A stretch of DNA of 64,000 nt from Drosophila persimilis (lineage: Eukaryota; Arthropoda; Insecta; Diptera; Drosophilidae), in the NCBI RefSeq assembly GCF_003286085.1, contig NW_020825324.1, positions 434,001 to 498,000 on the forward strand. Direction: 5' to 3'. This document shows positions 22,505 through 33,500 of this stretch, one piece after another. The notes under the pieces are model-generated. The model was not told the DNA's origin, made no database searches, and was given only the letters and a program-made list of their open reading frames with translations. The position numbers and the translations under genes were made by a program. Position 1 is the first letter of the stretch. Every line of letters starts with the position of its first letter.

Positions 22505-24399
22505 CTAGTAGGGATTGACGGCAGCCAGGCCAACGCGTCCGCCGGATCGGGCGAACACCGGCTCCGCATAGCTGTGACGATAGCCCTTGGGCATGCTGGC
22601 CAATGGCTTGCCGGAAGCGGACGATGAGCCTCCTACTCCTACTCCTACTCCTGCTCCGCCTCCCTCAACGGATCTGCCGTTGCTGCTGCTTGGCGTCGGT
22701 GCGGGCGAGGGATAGCGCTCGATGTGGTGGCCCCGGGCGGAGCCCGAGCTCGATTTGGTCTCCGACGACTGCAAGTATTCGCGGGAATGGGCCCGCACCT
22801 GATGGCGACCCTGGTGCGGATCCCTCGCCCTCGCCCTTTCCTGCTCCCGCTCCCGCTCGCGCTCACGGTCTCTGTCATGGCGATAGGGGTCCCGGGACTG
22901 TTCTCGGGGCAGAGGAATCTCCTCACCACGGCGATTGTAGTCACGATCTCGATCCCTCTCCCTCTCTCTGTCGCGTCGCTCGGGTACGTGTCGTGGCTGT
23001 GGCTCCGGCTCCGGCTCCCAGTCGCTGCGGGAACGGGCCCGGGATCGGCTCAATTGATTGCGATCTAGATGCGGATTGGGGACCACCTCATCCTCCTCGC
23101 TCCACTGCTCATACGTGGCTGGTGGCTCCACAGAGCCGCGTCTGCGACGAGATGAGGATCTGTAGGGATCGGGAACGGACGGGGAGACGGGCGCGGTCAT
23201 TTCGCGTTCATCCAGGTCATAGCGACTGCCCGAGCGCTGCTCCATGGCCCGAAACTTGTCCTTGGCATCGTGGAAGCGGTCCCTCTGCGATGCCTGGCTG
23301 GGAGGTGGCGCCACAAAGTCTCCCCTATCCCTATCCCGTTCTCGTTCCCGCTCGGAGCGGGGCTTGCGTGGATCGGGATTTGGTGGCTCGCCGTATCGCA
23401 TGCCCGTCGACTTCATCATCTTCTCCATACTCTGGATATATGGCAGGCTCTCCGCCTCGCGATATGGATTCCGATCCCGGGAATGCTCACGTTCCCGCTC
23501 GCGCTCCCTTTCCCTCTCCCTGTCCCTGTCGCGCTCTCGATCATGCCTTCTCTCGGTTGTTCGCTGACCCAGATCCGAGCCCCGATGCACTGCAGCATAT
23601 TTGTTGTGCCCAGCCCCTGGTGGACCACCTCCCTGCGACTGCTCGAACGGCAGCTCCGAGGGCTCTACATAGCGATGACGGCTGCCGCCATACCGCTGCG
23701 ACTCCTCAGCCGCATAGGACTTGTGCATCTGATGGTGGCTGTGCTGCTGCTGCATCTGCAGCTGCTGCTTCTTTGATGTGTACTCCATGAACTTCTGCTT
23801 GTCCGTGAGGTTCTCCTTGCGGTGATGGTGCTGCTGCTGCGGCACCTTCTCGTGCCCGCTGCCCTGATCCGAATCGTCAAAGTCATCGAGATTCTCATCG
23901 AGTCGGGACGAGCGTCCCTTTCGGTCGCGTTCTCTGTCATGGCTGGATAGCTTCTTGTTGAGCAATCGATTGATCTCATTGTACTTGTCCGTGTCCCGCA
24001 GCTTGGCCGGCTGCTGCGGCCCCGTCTGGGGTGGCTGCTCCTGCTGCATGACGCGATTGAACTTTGCATCGTAGTCGGCTGGTCGCATAATGATCGGCTT
24101 GATGTCGTCCTCACGGTTCCAGGGCTTGTTCGCGACTGAGACTGAGGCTGGAGTCTTGGTCCGTTCTCGCTCCCTCTCCTTCTCGCGTTCGCGTTCCCTC
24201 TCCCGCTCCCGCTCCCGTTCCAATTCTCGATCGCTCGGCCTGGGCTGATACGGCTTGGCCGGCAGATCCCTCAGATAACTATCCTCGGGCGGCTGCACGG
24301 CACTCTTCCGCTTCAGCTGCACATGATGCGGAATAGCAATTTGTGACGGTTTGAGCGCTATCACCGAGTTGTCGGCCTCATTCGACCAGTGCTCGTCAT
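22505..24399 (-). CDS. PTB gene last coding exon (Arg-Glu/Arg-Asp-rich tail)
   Basis: It begins with two bases completing Asp, then DEHWSNEADNSVIAL, and runs 630 codons to a TAG at 22505-22507. Many runs of alternating Arg-Glu and Arg-Asp alternate with more complex segments (SLPYIQSMEKMMKSTGMRYG, SRYDLDEREMTAPVSPSVP, PATYEQWSEEDEVVPNPHL). The C-terminus is SYAEPVFARSGGRVG then LAAVNPY. The complex segments argue for real function amid repeats. Long open frames on the opposite strand here are shadows of this exon. Confidence 0.92.
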
Positions 24400-26900
24400 C
24401 TGCGGGTGGAGAAGCATCGATCGGAATAAGCAAACTAGAATCAATTAATAATGTAATGTCAGTCCACCTACCGCTGGAGCTATTGAGCTCTTGTCTCTCC
24501 GGGCTGGGCGCCAGATCGGAGCCAATGCCCGAGGATCCCCTCGAGGACACCTGCTTGCCATTGGCATTGGCCGTGGCCGTGGCCAGTGGCTGGGGCGTGG
24601 CGCCTGCCGCTGGACCCTTGGGCGAGCCACCCACAATCAATGCATTGCGACAGCGACGCAGCTCGATGGCCGTCAGGTTGCCCTTGGAGCGGTGTACGGT
24701 GTCGTAGTCGCGGGGCGGCAGCAGCAGTGGCGGTCCATTGCCATTCAGTTTGGCCCGCAGCTCGGCGGCCAGGGAGTCGAACAGCTCGCTGTTCTGCTGC
24801 GGCGTAAGTGGCGGATGGTGCAGCGGATGTGGGTGTGGCTGTGGAGGATGGTGCTTTCCGTGGGGCGGCGACCGGGAAACAGGGGAACCTGCCACGCCGT
24901 GCTCCTCGCTGCACTCGGACTCGCGCGTACTGTTGCCGGTGTCGCTGCCCAGGGAGCTGCTGAAGCGCTTCGGCGACGATGTCTCGTGGCGGCGGCTCTG
25001 GTGGGCCGCATATCCAGCAGAGGACGCCGATTGTTGTGACTGATGATGGTGATGCTGGGAGGACTTTGTGTTCGACGACTCGTGTCGCTTGTCGTTGCTG
25101 CCAATGTGATGGTTGTTGTTGTTGCTATTGCTGATTGGAAGAGGCGGCAGGATTCCCAATCTGCAAATAACAAAAGGGTTAAAATCCAATAAAAGCAAGT
25201 ATTAAAAAAGAAGCAAGTTAAGTGGAAAATTGATCGTTTTAAACTGTGTGGGCATGGCTAAATGTTCTATCTAGCTAGTAATAATAGACGGAGCATCAAA
25301 ATTGAGCAATATGGTTATCAATCTAAGCTATTATCAGCCAAGGGGGAATTTCAAATAAAAAAATTTAATAATTTTAATGCATCACCTGAGGATGGCATGA
25401 ATCTACAAGAAGAATTTAAAATCGTTAATATTTTCCGCCATTTACCTCAAGTAGCTGAACTGTTTAAATAGAGGGGGCTTAAGCGGGCTAAGTTCGGGTT
25501 TCCATCATACGAGACGCTACATATATTGTTGTTGACGAACCCAAATTTTGGCAAAAACAATCAAAGTCAAGTGTTTAAAATAAGCCAGTCAAGTAAAAAC
25601 AGATTCATTTATTGGATAAAATTATGTGGGCAGGGCTGAGAGATCTATCAAGCTAGTAATATGCCACGGAATATCAAAATCGGGGAATATGTATAACAGA
25701 ACTTGAATTCGTCAGTATATTTACGGTATATTTTTTAAATGAGACGGTATATTTCTGAGGGTCGGTCGGTATATTTTAACGATAAATCCGCGGTCATACT
25801 GCTCTGTAGTAAATAAAGTGCGCGATTTTTACGCCCGCGTTTAAAAACGGATTCCTTTGCGCCATTTTATGTTATTGATATGGAAATTGGTGCATTATCT
25901 GGCCAGTGGCCACAGAGGTTTAGCTTTTTTTTAAGTGTGTGAAGTGTTTGCTTCGCGTAAGGTGATTACCGCTACAATATGGAAGTCTAAAGAATGGCAG
26001 CTTTTTAGTGCTTGTTAATCAACAACAGCGAATAGTTGTAATGCTTCTGGGTTAGTCTTATCCCCATTTCAATTTTCCACCATATGTAAATGTATTTTTT
26101 GCCAAATATCAGCGTGCCAGCATTCCAAGATGGCGACAGCCAAGACAACTCTGGGGGCAAACGGTAAATGGCAAAGCTACGTGCCAGAAGCAAGCTGTAA
26201 AATGTGCATACAAAAAATAGTTTACCCGACAAAAAAGAAGTGTGCGGGCTATCTCGTTATGGATATGGGTGCGCTGACATTTGGCAGGGGTGTGGGCGCA
26301 CATACAGAACCACTTCTTTGGTGGGGACTGGGACTGGGGCCCAAGCATTTTACTCGCAGGCACTCACACACACATCGACATTAATTGTGTAATGAAAACA
26401 TACACATACCTTGTTTCCAGCTCCTCGAATCGTTTCTGATTGTCGGGACGATTGATGAGGACCTGCAGCTGTAGGTGCAACGCCTCCGCCGTTGTCTCCG
26501 AGTCGCAACGGTAGGCGTGGACATGGAGAGGGCACTTGGTGGCCGGATTGTACAGCAGAAGGACACAGGCCACGATGTCGTCGGTCTGCACGGAGCTGGT
26601 TATGGCACTGTGGGGTATCAGATGCTTCGATGCCCCCTGCAAACAAACCAGCAGACGTGGGGCTAAGCACCAGATGAATCTATATGCGTGGGACGCTGCG
26701 CTTACCTGCACGATTTTGATGCCCTTGTGGGAGACCTGAAGCGTCACCTTCAGCGGCTCCTGGCCGCGCGATCTGTCCACCAGATACGGCAGCACCGAAT
26801 TGATTACGCGTGGGCCGCGCAATCCCTTGGCCTCCTCGGCGCCCAAGAACCACACATAGTACGAGGCCTTCTGCACGTCTCGACGCAAGCGCAACGCCAT
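22505..26900 (-). CDS. PTB/PID-domain protein with long Arg-Glu-rich tail (whole spliced gene)
   Basis: Coding exons, in order of transcription, are 26900-26706, 26636-26410, 25160-24472 and 24399-22505. All introns are GT-AG with matching phases, giving about 1,001 residues. Residues about 10-141 form a PTB/PID domain: YYVWFLGAEEAKGLRG, LKVTLQVSHKGIKIVQ, GASKHLIPHSAITSS, IVACVLLLYNPATKC, and a final helix to RFEELETR. Next comes an Asn/His/Ser/Pro-rich stretch, then a conserved-looking block (about 264-317, with LLLPPRDYDTVHR and LRRCRNALIVGG). The long Arg-Glu/Arg-Asp tail follows, with RYPSPAPTPSSS near the end. It is probably a cytoplasmic adaptor; ligand unknown. It may correspond to D. 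melanogaster CG12075, but that is from memory and unchecked. It converges on Moe. Confidence 0.9.
24472..25160 (-). CDS. PTB gene coding exon 3
   Basis: It begins with one base completing Arg, then LGILPPLPISNSNNNNHH, and ends RQELNSSS plus one base. It is low-complexity (Asn, His, Gln, Ser, Pro) but contains the block NSELFDSLAAELRAKLNG followed by LLLPPRDYDTVHRSKGNL, which looks selected. The acceptor is gttatttgcag and the donor GTAGGT. Confidence 0.9.
25205..25700. repeat. degenerate direct repeat, about 130 bp, starts about 371 bp apart
   Basis: The first copy (about 25211) reads AAGCAAGTTAAGTGGAAAA, then GTGGGCATGGCTAAATG and CTAGCTAGTAATA. The second (about 25582) reads AAGCCAGTCAAGTAAAAAC, then GTGGGCAGGGCTGAGAG and CAAGCTAGTAATA. 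Both end in ATCAAAAT followed by GGAATAT or GCAATAT. It may be two arms of a decayed element carrying the promoter motifs next to it. Confidence 0.5.
25713..25803 (+). promoter_or_regulatory. intronic Motif 6 / Motif 1 core-promoter cluster
   Basis: Four matches to fly core-promoter Motif 6 (CAGTATATTTACGGTATATT at 25713, ACGGTATATTTCT at 25744, TCGGTATATTTTA at 25766) precede GCGGTCATACTGC (25790). The last is one mismatch from Motif 1, YGGTCACACTR, bound by M1BP. Motif 6 followed by Motif 1 is the standard arrangement of TATA-less housekeeping promoters in flies. Orientation predicts + strand transcription, antisense to the host gene. Confidence 0.55.
26410..26636 (-). CDS. PTB gene coding exon 2
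   Basis: This exon has 75 codons plus two bases, from GASKHLIPHS to FEELET plus AG of an Arg codon. It completes the PTB fold. The upstream intron is only 69 bp (26637-26705), is a multiple of three and has no stop. The downstream donor is GTATGT. Confidence 0.9.
26706..26900 (-). CDS. PTB gene coding exon 1
   Basis: This exon has 65 codons from MALRLRRDVQKASYY to SHKGIKIVQ and ends in phase 0 at donor GTAAGC. The exon itself begins at 26911 after acceptor attttgcag, with 11 bases before the ATG. When joined to the leader exon ending at 50192, an in-frame TAA precedes this ATG with no other ATG between them, so MALRL is the start for that transcript. Confidence 0.88.
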
Positions 26901-27547
26901 CTTCTCCGTGTCTGCAAAATGGGTGCGTGTGCGTCTCAAAGGAGCAATATGTTGTATAACGGTTTATCGTCTATGAATTTGGGCTTAAATGCGGACTATA
27001 TCGTTGAAAACATCTGCAAGAAAACGAGCAAAAGGAAGTAAGAATTAGAGAATACCCTACAAACCGCTTGCTCTGCCTTGAAATAGTTTAATTATGATAA
27101 GATTCGTCTGAGTAATGATCTGATTTGTTCAACAGCAGGTGCACAGCCAAGAATCGACAGAGAATGGAAGATGGCCTCAACAGAAATGGTAAATCACACC
27201 ACAAAATCGGCTTCAAGCCTTGCCAAGCCAAGCTCTTGAATGTCAAAGAGGAAACGTTACCAAATGGAGGATTTCAACGACAAAACTGGAATGTTTCGAG
27301 CAACTGTTTCGAGTGCCATATAACGGGCAGACCAGCGGACCACCATCTCGTCATGTGTCATAATTTGTGTGAAGCACGGCACTGCACAGCACCGAACAGA
27401 GGAGGAGCAGAAATATCAGAAACTGGTGCCAAAATCCCACCAAAATCAAAGCAGAGAAACCAGAGACAAACGGTATTAACCCGTCATACAGGTGTCGTTG
27501 TCTGTCGTTTTCTGTGTGTGAATGTGTATCCGATTCTCTCCTCTAAT

Positions 27548-27555
27548 AACTTTTA
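27548..27555 (-). promoter_or_regulatory. candidate TATA box on minus strand upstream of PTB exon 1
   Basis: The minus strand reads GATTATAAAAGTTATTAG. Transcription would start near 27520 and run toward the coding exons, with leader-like sequence AAAACGACAGACAACGACAC following. It could be an internal promoter of the PTB gene. I could not find a convincing donor to connect it to 26911. Confidence 0.2.
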
Positions 27556-28859
27556 TAATCGATGATCTTGTGTGACTTGTTGTTCGCTCGTTCGTTCGGG
27601 GCCTCGCCGTCGTGTAGGCCAAAAGAATCTTGTTTTTTTCAGTTATGCATTCAACACAAAGGCCAACAAAAACCGCAACGCGAGAGACGATGAGGAGAGA
27701 GAAGACGCGCCAGTCAGATATTTATCAATATATAGGTATGCTTAAAAAATTTACATATGACACACACACACACAGACGTACACAAACGATAGTATTAACC
27801 TCAAAACGGATTTAAATTTAAAAAACGAGAAACGAGGAATGCATAATCACAAAACGATAAAAAAAACACGAAGAAAACAACCCAACGAGTGGGTACTACG
27901 ATGACAGAACTCTATAAATATCTAAGAATACGTGACTCTGGGCATATCATGGAATACTAATTGTTGTATCAATCAGTAAATTGACTTAAGAGTGGGATAG
28001 GGGCATGCAATGAGTGCAATCCTCTCTAAAGTATTAGATCAAAATGTAAACAGATATTCCCCATTGAAGTGATCACATACCGTCTATTGGTGAGGTACAA
28101 AGAGGTACCTCAATATTTTGAGGAAGTAGATAGGTGGATGGATGGATGTCCGCTTGGGGTTTTTTCTCTGTGCGGCCAAAAACTTGTTTTTCCTATGGTT
28201 GTGATTGATGGAATAACGTACACAATAGGCAATTAATAGTAATTATTTATATTTCCTATTCTTTTATTGATTTTGTAGAAACCCGCTGCCAATACTGGAA
28301 TTTTCTTGGGCTTTCTTAAAGGTTAGTTGGTTATTATTTTTGATTTTAATTGTTTTAAGAATAGTTCATTCAGTTTGTGCTCCCGAACAGGTCTGGAGCC
28401 AAAAAGAAGTCCGAAACAGAGGCAGAGCCATAGATACATATAAGGTAACCATTGGATGCCCGGCCCCCATCGTGTGATGAAAGACTCGTGTCGGCCGTTT
28501 GCCGTTTTGAAGATGATATTTGCATAAAACAATCCGTTTGCTGATCAGCCAAGCAGCAAATAAACAATTTGCAAAACAGATCTTTTGTTATGCGATGAGT
28601 TTTTGTTTTTTTTGTTCCCCCCTCTGTTTATCTGTAGAATCGTCTGTCCATAATTCCACGCGAGTGAGGAAGAAGAAGAAGTTGTATTGGCCAATGCTTT
28701 AAGTACAAACCAGATCGAAAGAGTGGTATCTGAAAGATACATGTAACTCTTGCCACCAATTGATGGTATGTTCTGTTCTGTTCTCGTTTCAGGCATTTAT
28801 TGGATTTGCTTGTTGTTGTCTAAAAAATGGGCTAAGCGCCTTTTCTGCCACAATGCCAC

Positions 28860-28894
<35 letters not shown>

Positions 28895-30493
28895 TGTTGG
28901 GGCGGCGTTTGGGGGCATGGCTTTAAGAATCGTATCGGAACTGGCACTGGCACTGGCACTGGCACTGGCACTTGCACTACTATTTTGTTGTTGTTTCATT
29001 GGGTTTCTGCTCCAATTTGTTCAGAGAGTCAGAGCTCTCGATCAATGAACCGTTTTAGACACCAACACAGATGCACAAGATACACACCACACTCGCACAG
29101 AAGTGGAGCGTTTAAATTTCTAAAAAACTTATTTGATTAACGGTTAATGGCTCTCCGCCAAAGAGACTCAGAGTCTCTCACTCTCTTACTCTCTTACTCT
29201 CTTACTCTCTCTCTAGCTTCATCTTTTCTTCTGCCATCAACACACACACCTTAGCAGAGCCGCAGCAACAGATATATTTATATATATCGTGTATCGTATA
29301 TCGTATATATCGTGTGGCGAGAGAGCAACAAAAAACAAAACAAAAAATAGCGTTAACAAAAAGCGCAGCGGTTCTACTTGTAACTAGTATTCCGTGAGAG
29401 AGCTCCAACTCGCGGTTGTTTGTGAAAGACAACGTCCCAACGCTTTGACCGCCTGCCATCGACTGACTTGTCTCACTGCCTGCCAGCGAACATTGTGGTG
29501 GCTGGCTCGAACGAACGAACGAACGAACGAACTCCCAGCCCAGCTCTTGGCCTGGTCGACGGTCTCGGTCTGGTCTGGTCTGGTCTGGCGTGGTGTGGTC
29601 TCTGCCCCGCAGACCCGGTTTGTGCGCCGAGCCGAGCCCGAACTTGTTTTGCTGTTGCCGCAAAGAAAGTCAAGTCGCGATATTGCATACAGTGTCGACA
29701 AAGTGCCCCAAGAATGCATCAAATCTTTAGTGGGTTTCGGGAAGATCTGAAAGGGATCTACTCTAAGAGTTTTTAAGCTATACTATGATTGTTTTCCACA
29801 GAGCTCGGAATAAGCGCAAGCAAAACTGTGACTGGCTTTCGTTAAAGCCTCTAAGAGCCTTCCAAATCCGCAACCAATTCCAGCAGGCACTCTTCTGTAC
29901 CACTGTGCTGCTGCTGTCTTTGTGGACTTTATGGAGTGCGGGGGGCATGGGGGGGGGGCTTGGTGGGTGCTTGGTGGGCTCGGGGGAGTGTGGAGTGTCT
30001 TGTGCTGGAATGTGTTGAAATTAAAAGTTGTTGGGTTTTTGGGCGCAGTCGCGGCCCTGGCGCAGCACAGGCCAATGTGTTGGTTTTTTTGGCTTAGACA
30101 GGTGTACGCAGACGCTATTGTTGTTGGGTGCCGTGCCGCCAGTTGGTCGTTGGTGGTGCTATTGATACGAGCATAGCATTGAGCACTGTTTTTTGAAAAG
30201 CCGTCCGTGCATTCTACAAGTTTTCCATCCATCTACCGAAGACCTGTACACACACCGAACCGATTGAAAAACTTGGCATTTAACTTGTTTTGGTTTTCGT
30301 TTTAGCCATCGAGTGAAATCTACAGGTAATTCTCCTCTCCTTGTGGCCGGCCACAACGGAAATGCTCATGATTTAGTCAAGGTGTCGGTGTATTTGCACA
30401 ATTCTTTAGACTTTTTGGCACAGTTTTCAAGAGTCAAGAGTCCCATATTTTTTTTGGGATATTTACAGATTGATTGATGGCTGGCACAGGGAT

Positions 30494-30516
30494 CCCCCCC
30501 CCCCCCCCCCCCCCCC
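30494..30516 (+). repeat. 23-base C homopolymer
   Basis: A pure C run of this length is rare in fly DNA and is prone to sequencing and assembly length error. Confidence 0.9.
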
Positions 30517-33500
30517 ACCAATCGCAACTGGTTCTTCTCATAAAATGTTCGCCTTGGCCCCGGCCTGACGCCTCTGCAAACGTGAAAAGCACTCCAACAT
30601 TTTCCAGATAAAGTGTTCTAATTTTTGGCACCGAAAACGCGTATAGAAAGCTGTCTTAGCGGATATCCGTACTACTTGTGGGCCTCAATTGATATCTAGA
30701 TGGGGCTTATTGAACACCTAAAGATCCGCCATGGAAACACAAACAAAAAGGTGGCATTTGTATGTTTTTTGATTGGATTTTTCCCAATTTTTCATTTTGT
30801 TGTAAACGAATTTCCTGTTTTAGTATCTTTGTATCTTCATCAGAGGCTCGTTCATTATCATTATATTTCCCCCTAAACAGCCCTTTCCATCCACCAAACA
30901 TTTCCTCAATTACAGAAAAGGTGGTCTATAAGAAATGTTTGTAATGCATTTTGGTGGAACTCATTTTCGACAGAATGTATGCCATGATGGGGCACTATTT
31001 ATGGTGGGGTCATTGTTGGCTCTTTAGTAACAATCATATTTGTAAAGATAAAAGAGCAATTCACCCCAGCCCCTCCCCCACCGAAGAGCGTGACAAACGT
31101 CGAAAAATACTGGTTGAAAAAATACTGTAAATACCTTTAAGAAATACCGATTTAATGACCTTGTGCCGCCCCAGCCCCCAGTCCGCAGTCCGCAGCCCTT
31201 GCTGTAAATGCGATTTCGGCACGTTTTTTGGCTGCCAAAGATTTCACCAGCCGCACTGTTGTACAGGTTGTTGGCCAAATATCCCTGCTAACCCGATGAC
31301 ATGGAAAGGAGAAGAAAGGCGAAGAAAGGCGCAGAAAGGAGAGGCAGGGGCCGGGGCAGGGGCAGGGGCAGCGGTGGAGGGGGGAGGGGGGAGGGGGAGA
31401 GATCCAATGCCAAAACAATTGCCAAATGGAATTTCACTTTTCATTCGTCGATGGAAAAACTAAAAGATGGAGATGCAATTTTTGCAATTAAATTTCAACG
31501 GCTCTGGGAAAAACTGGTTGCTTAAATATTTATAGTAGGTCTACACACATATATCATGGACTTTTGTTGTTGTTGTTTATCGTTGATTTTTTTTTGTGAA
31601 ATCCGAAAAGATAAATATGGCCAAGGCCAAAAGGAAGAAGACGAAGACGACGCCTCGGGCCGGAGGCCATCTCCCAGAAAGCTCCAGTAACTGATCTGTG
31701 GATGGAAACAAGTGGCTGGCTTTCTTTTGGGTGCGACAACAAGTTGTGGCCTCCTCTCCCAGCGTCTAGAGCTAAGCGTTTTTAATTGAATCGAGCAATG
31801 GTGCGATGTGGTGTGCGATGCCACAAGAAGAGAAGTCAAGTTGTCGTGAAACGCGTTAAACCGCTTTTGATTTTTATATAGTATATGTGGTGCTTGGGGT
31901 AAAAGTGGGTAATCATCATTAGCAGAGGCAAAACCAATCACTATGCCACACAGTCCCGTACCCCAACCACCTGTGGCACTCACTGTCTGCCGCGATCTGT
32001 GTCTGATTAGGAGGCCTCGCCTCTGGTGAGAGTGCGATACAAAGTCAATGGAAATGGAAAAGATACAAATTAAAACATTTCCAATGCCAGCACACGCGTG
32101 GGGGATTTGTGAAATTAAAGTGAAATTCACTTGATTTTGATGGCTTCTAAGCCCCCGGAGGCTCCCACGAATATGTCGCCCAAAAACCAACAAAAACTTT
32201 CAATTTGCAAAACAGAAAGCGAATTTCTCCCGAGAGGCACTTGGAAGTCGCACTTTCGATTGATTCTGTTGATTCTGTTTGGTTCTATGGAACTGGGAGT
32301 CCTCCCTCCCCTGCTCCACTTGGGGCACCTCTGCCTCCTACTGTCATCTCATCTCATCTCATCAGTGGCTGGCTTTGGCCACTCCCCGATCAACCCAGAG
32401 CCCCAGAGAGACCCGACAAAAGAAATTTGATCTATTTCACGTGATTAGCGGCAATATAAATTGCTTTCGAGGCTGGAGCGTGGAGAAGGAGAGGAGATGC
32501 CTGTCTGTCGGCATTCATTGATTGAAGATTGAACACTGGAGATTTGAGATTGGAGATTGGGTGAAAACGTACGAGTAGCTCTTTTGGGTGTGTCATAGGA
32601 GCATCATCGAAACGAGCCGATCACGGCCACATGCCACAATCGAAGGCGTGCCCCAAGCAGCTCCTTGCTAGACTCTCGAACGAGTTCCGTGTGTTCGGGG
32701 CGATTCATCATTTTGAATGATTTGCATGTGGAAAAATGATGACGATTTCTATTAAGTGCCGTCTTTGGAATGTTTTCCATTACTTTGGCTTTCGATTATT
32801 GATTCAGCCATTCTTGTGGTTTTTTTTACCCCCATTTCTAGTTCTATTTCTCCTGCTATAAATTATGTGCGCAAAGTGTGCCTCTGGTGGGTCTTGGCTT
32901 TTCCTGGAAAGCCCAGAGTTCAGCCAAGCCAAAAGTAATGGCTGTCTCTAAAAAGAGAAAGAACAGCCCAGAAAAACCCACAGCAGACACGCGCCCGAAA
33001 AAGTTCTTGAAGCAAGACAAAAAACATTTGGAGCTAGCGGTCCGTCCGTCCGTCCGTCCGTCCGTCCGTCCGTCCGTCTGTCCGTCCGTCGCTGATGGAG
33101 TGATGGAACAGTACGGTGTAATTATATCATTTAATTTCGGTTACGCGAAGACTGTGCTTGAGGCCCCCAAAACTCTGGGCATATAATTGCAAAGTTACGA
33201 AGCGTTAACACCGCGTAAAGATTGTCCAAATTTGATTGTGAATCGGATCGGATAGGATCGGAGCTGGGAACTATTTTCAGACTCTGGCTCCGACTCTGGG
33301 TTAATGGCTAAACGATGCTCTTGATTGATGTTTATTTTTTTGGGCCTAAATTGATTTATTTAACCAGTATCTGCCCTACCCGGCCCTGAGCCCTGGGCCC
33401 TGGGCCCTGGGTGTGGCCCCACCTTCAAACATCAAAGATCTGTAACGAATGCTGGCTAATGAATACATCTTTCCATTAAATGTATTAGTTTTTGGTAACT

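Larger units (their letters stand above)
25161..26409. other. third intron of the PTB gene (between exons 2 and 3)
   Basis: This 1,249-bp intron is less random than its neighbours. It contains a degenerate direct repeat of about 130 bp (about 25205-25330 and 25576-25700). It also has a cluster of core-promoter motifs (25713-25803) and an 84-codon open frame on the + strand (26130-26384, starting MATAKTTLGANGKWQ) with a good start context. I cannot assign a product. Confidence 0.6.

Noticed and set aside
22603..23790. 395-codon + strand open frame, and other long frames at 22.6-25.1 kb
   Set aside because: These are antisense shadows of the Arg-Glu-rich and Pro/His-rich exons of the PTB gene; the repeats lack stops on the other strand.
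31522..32193. 223-codon minus-strand open frame
   Set aside because: Varied but incoherent composition, poor start context, and no domain; consistent with chance in a moderately GC-rich intron.
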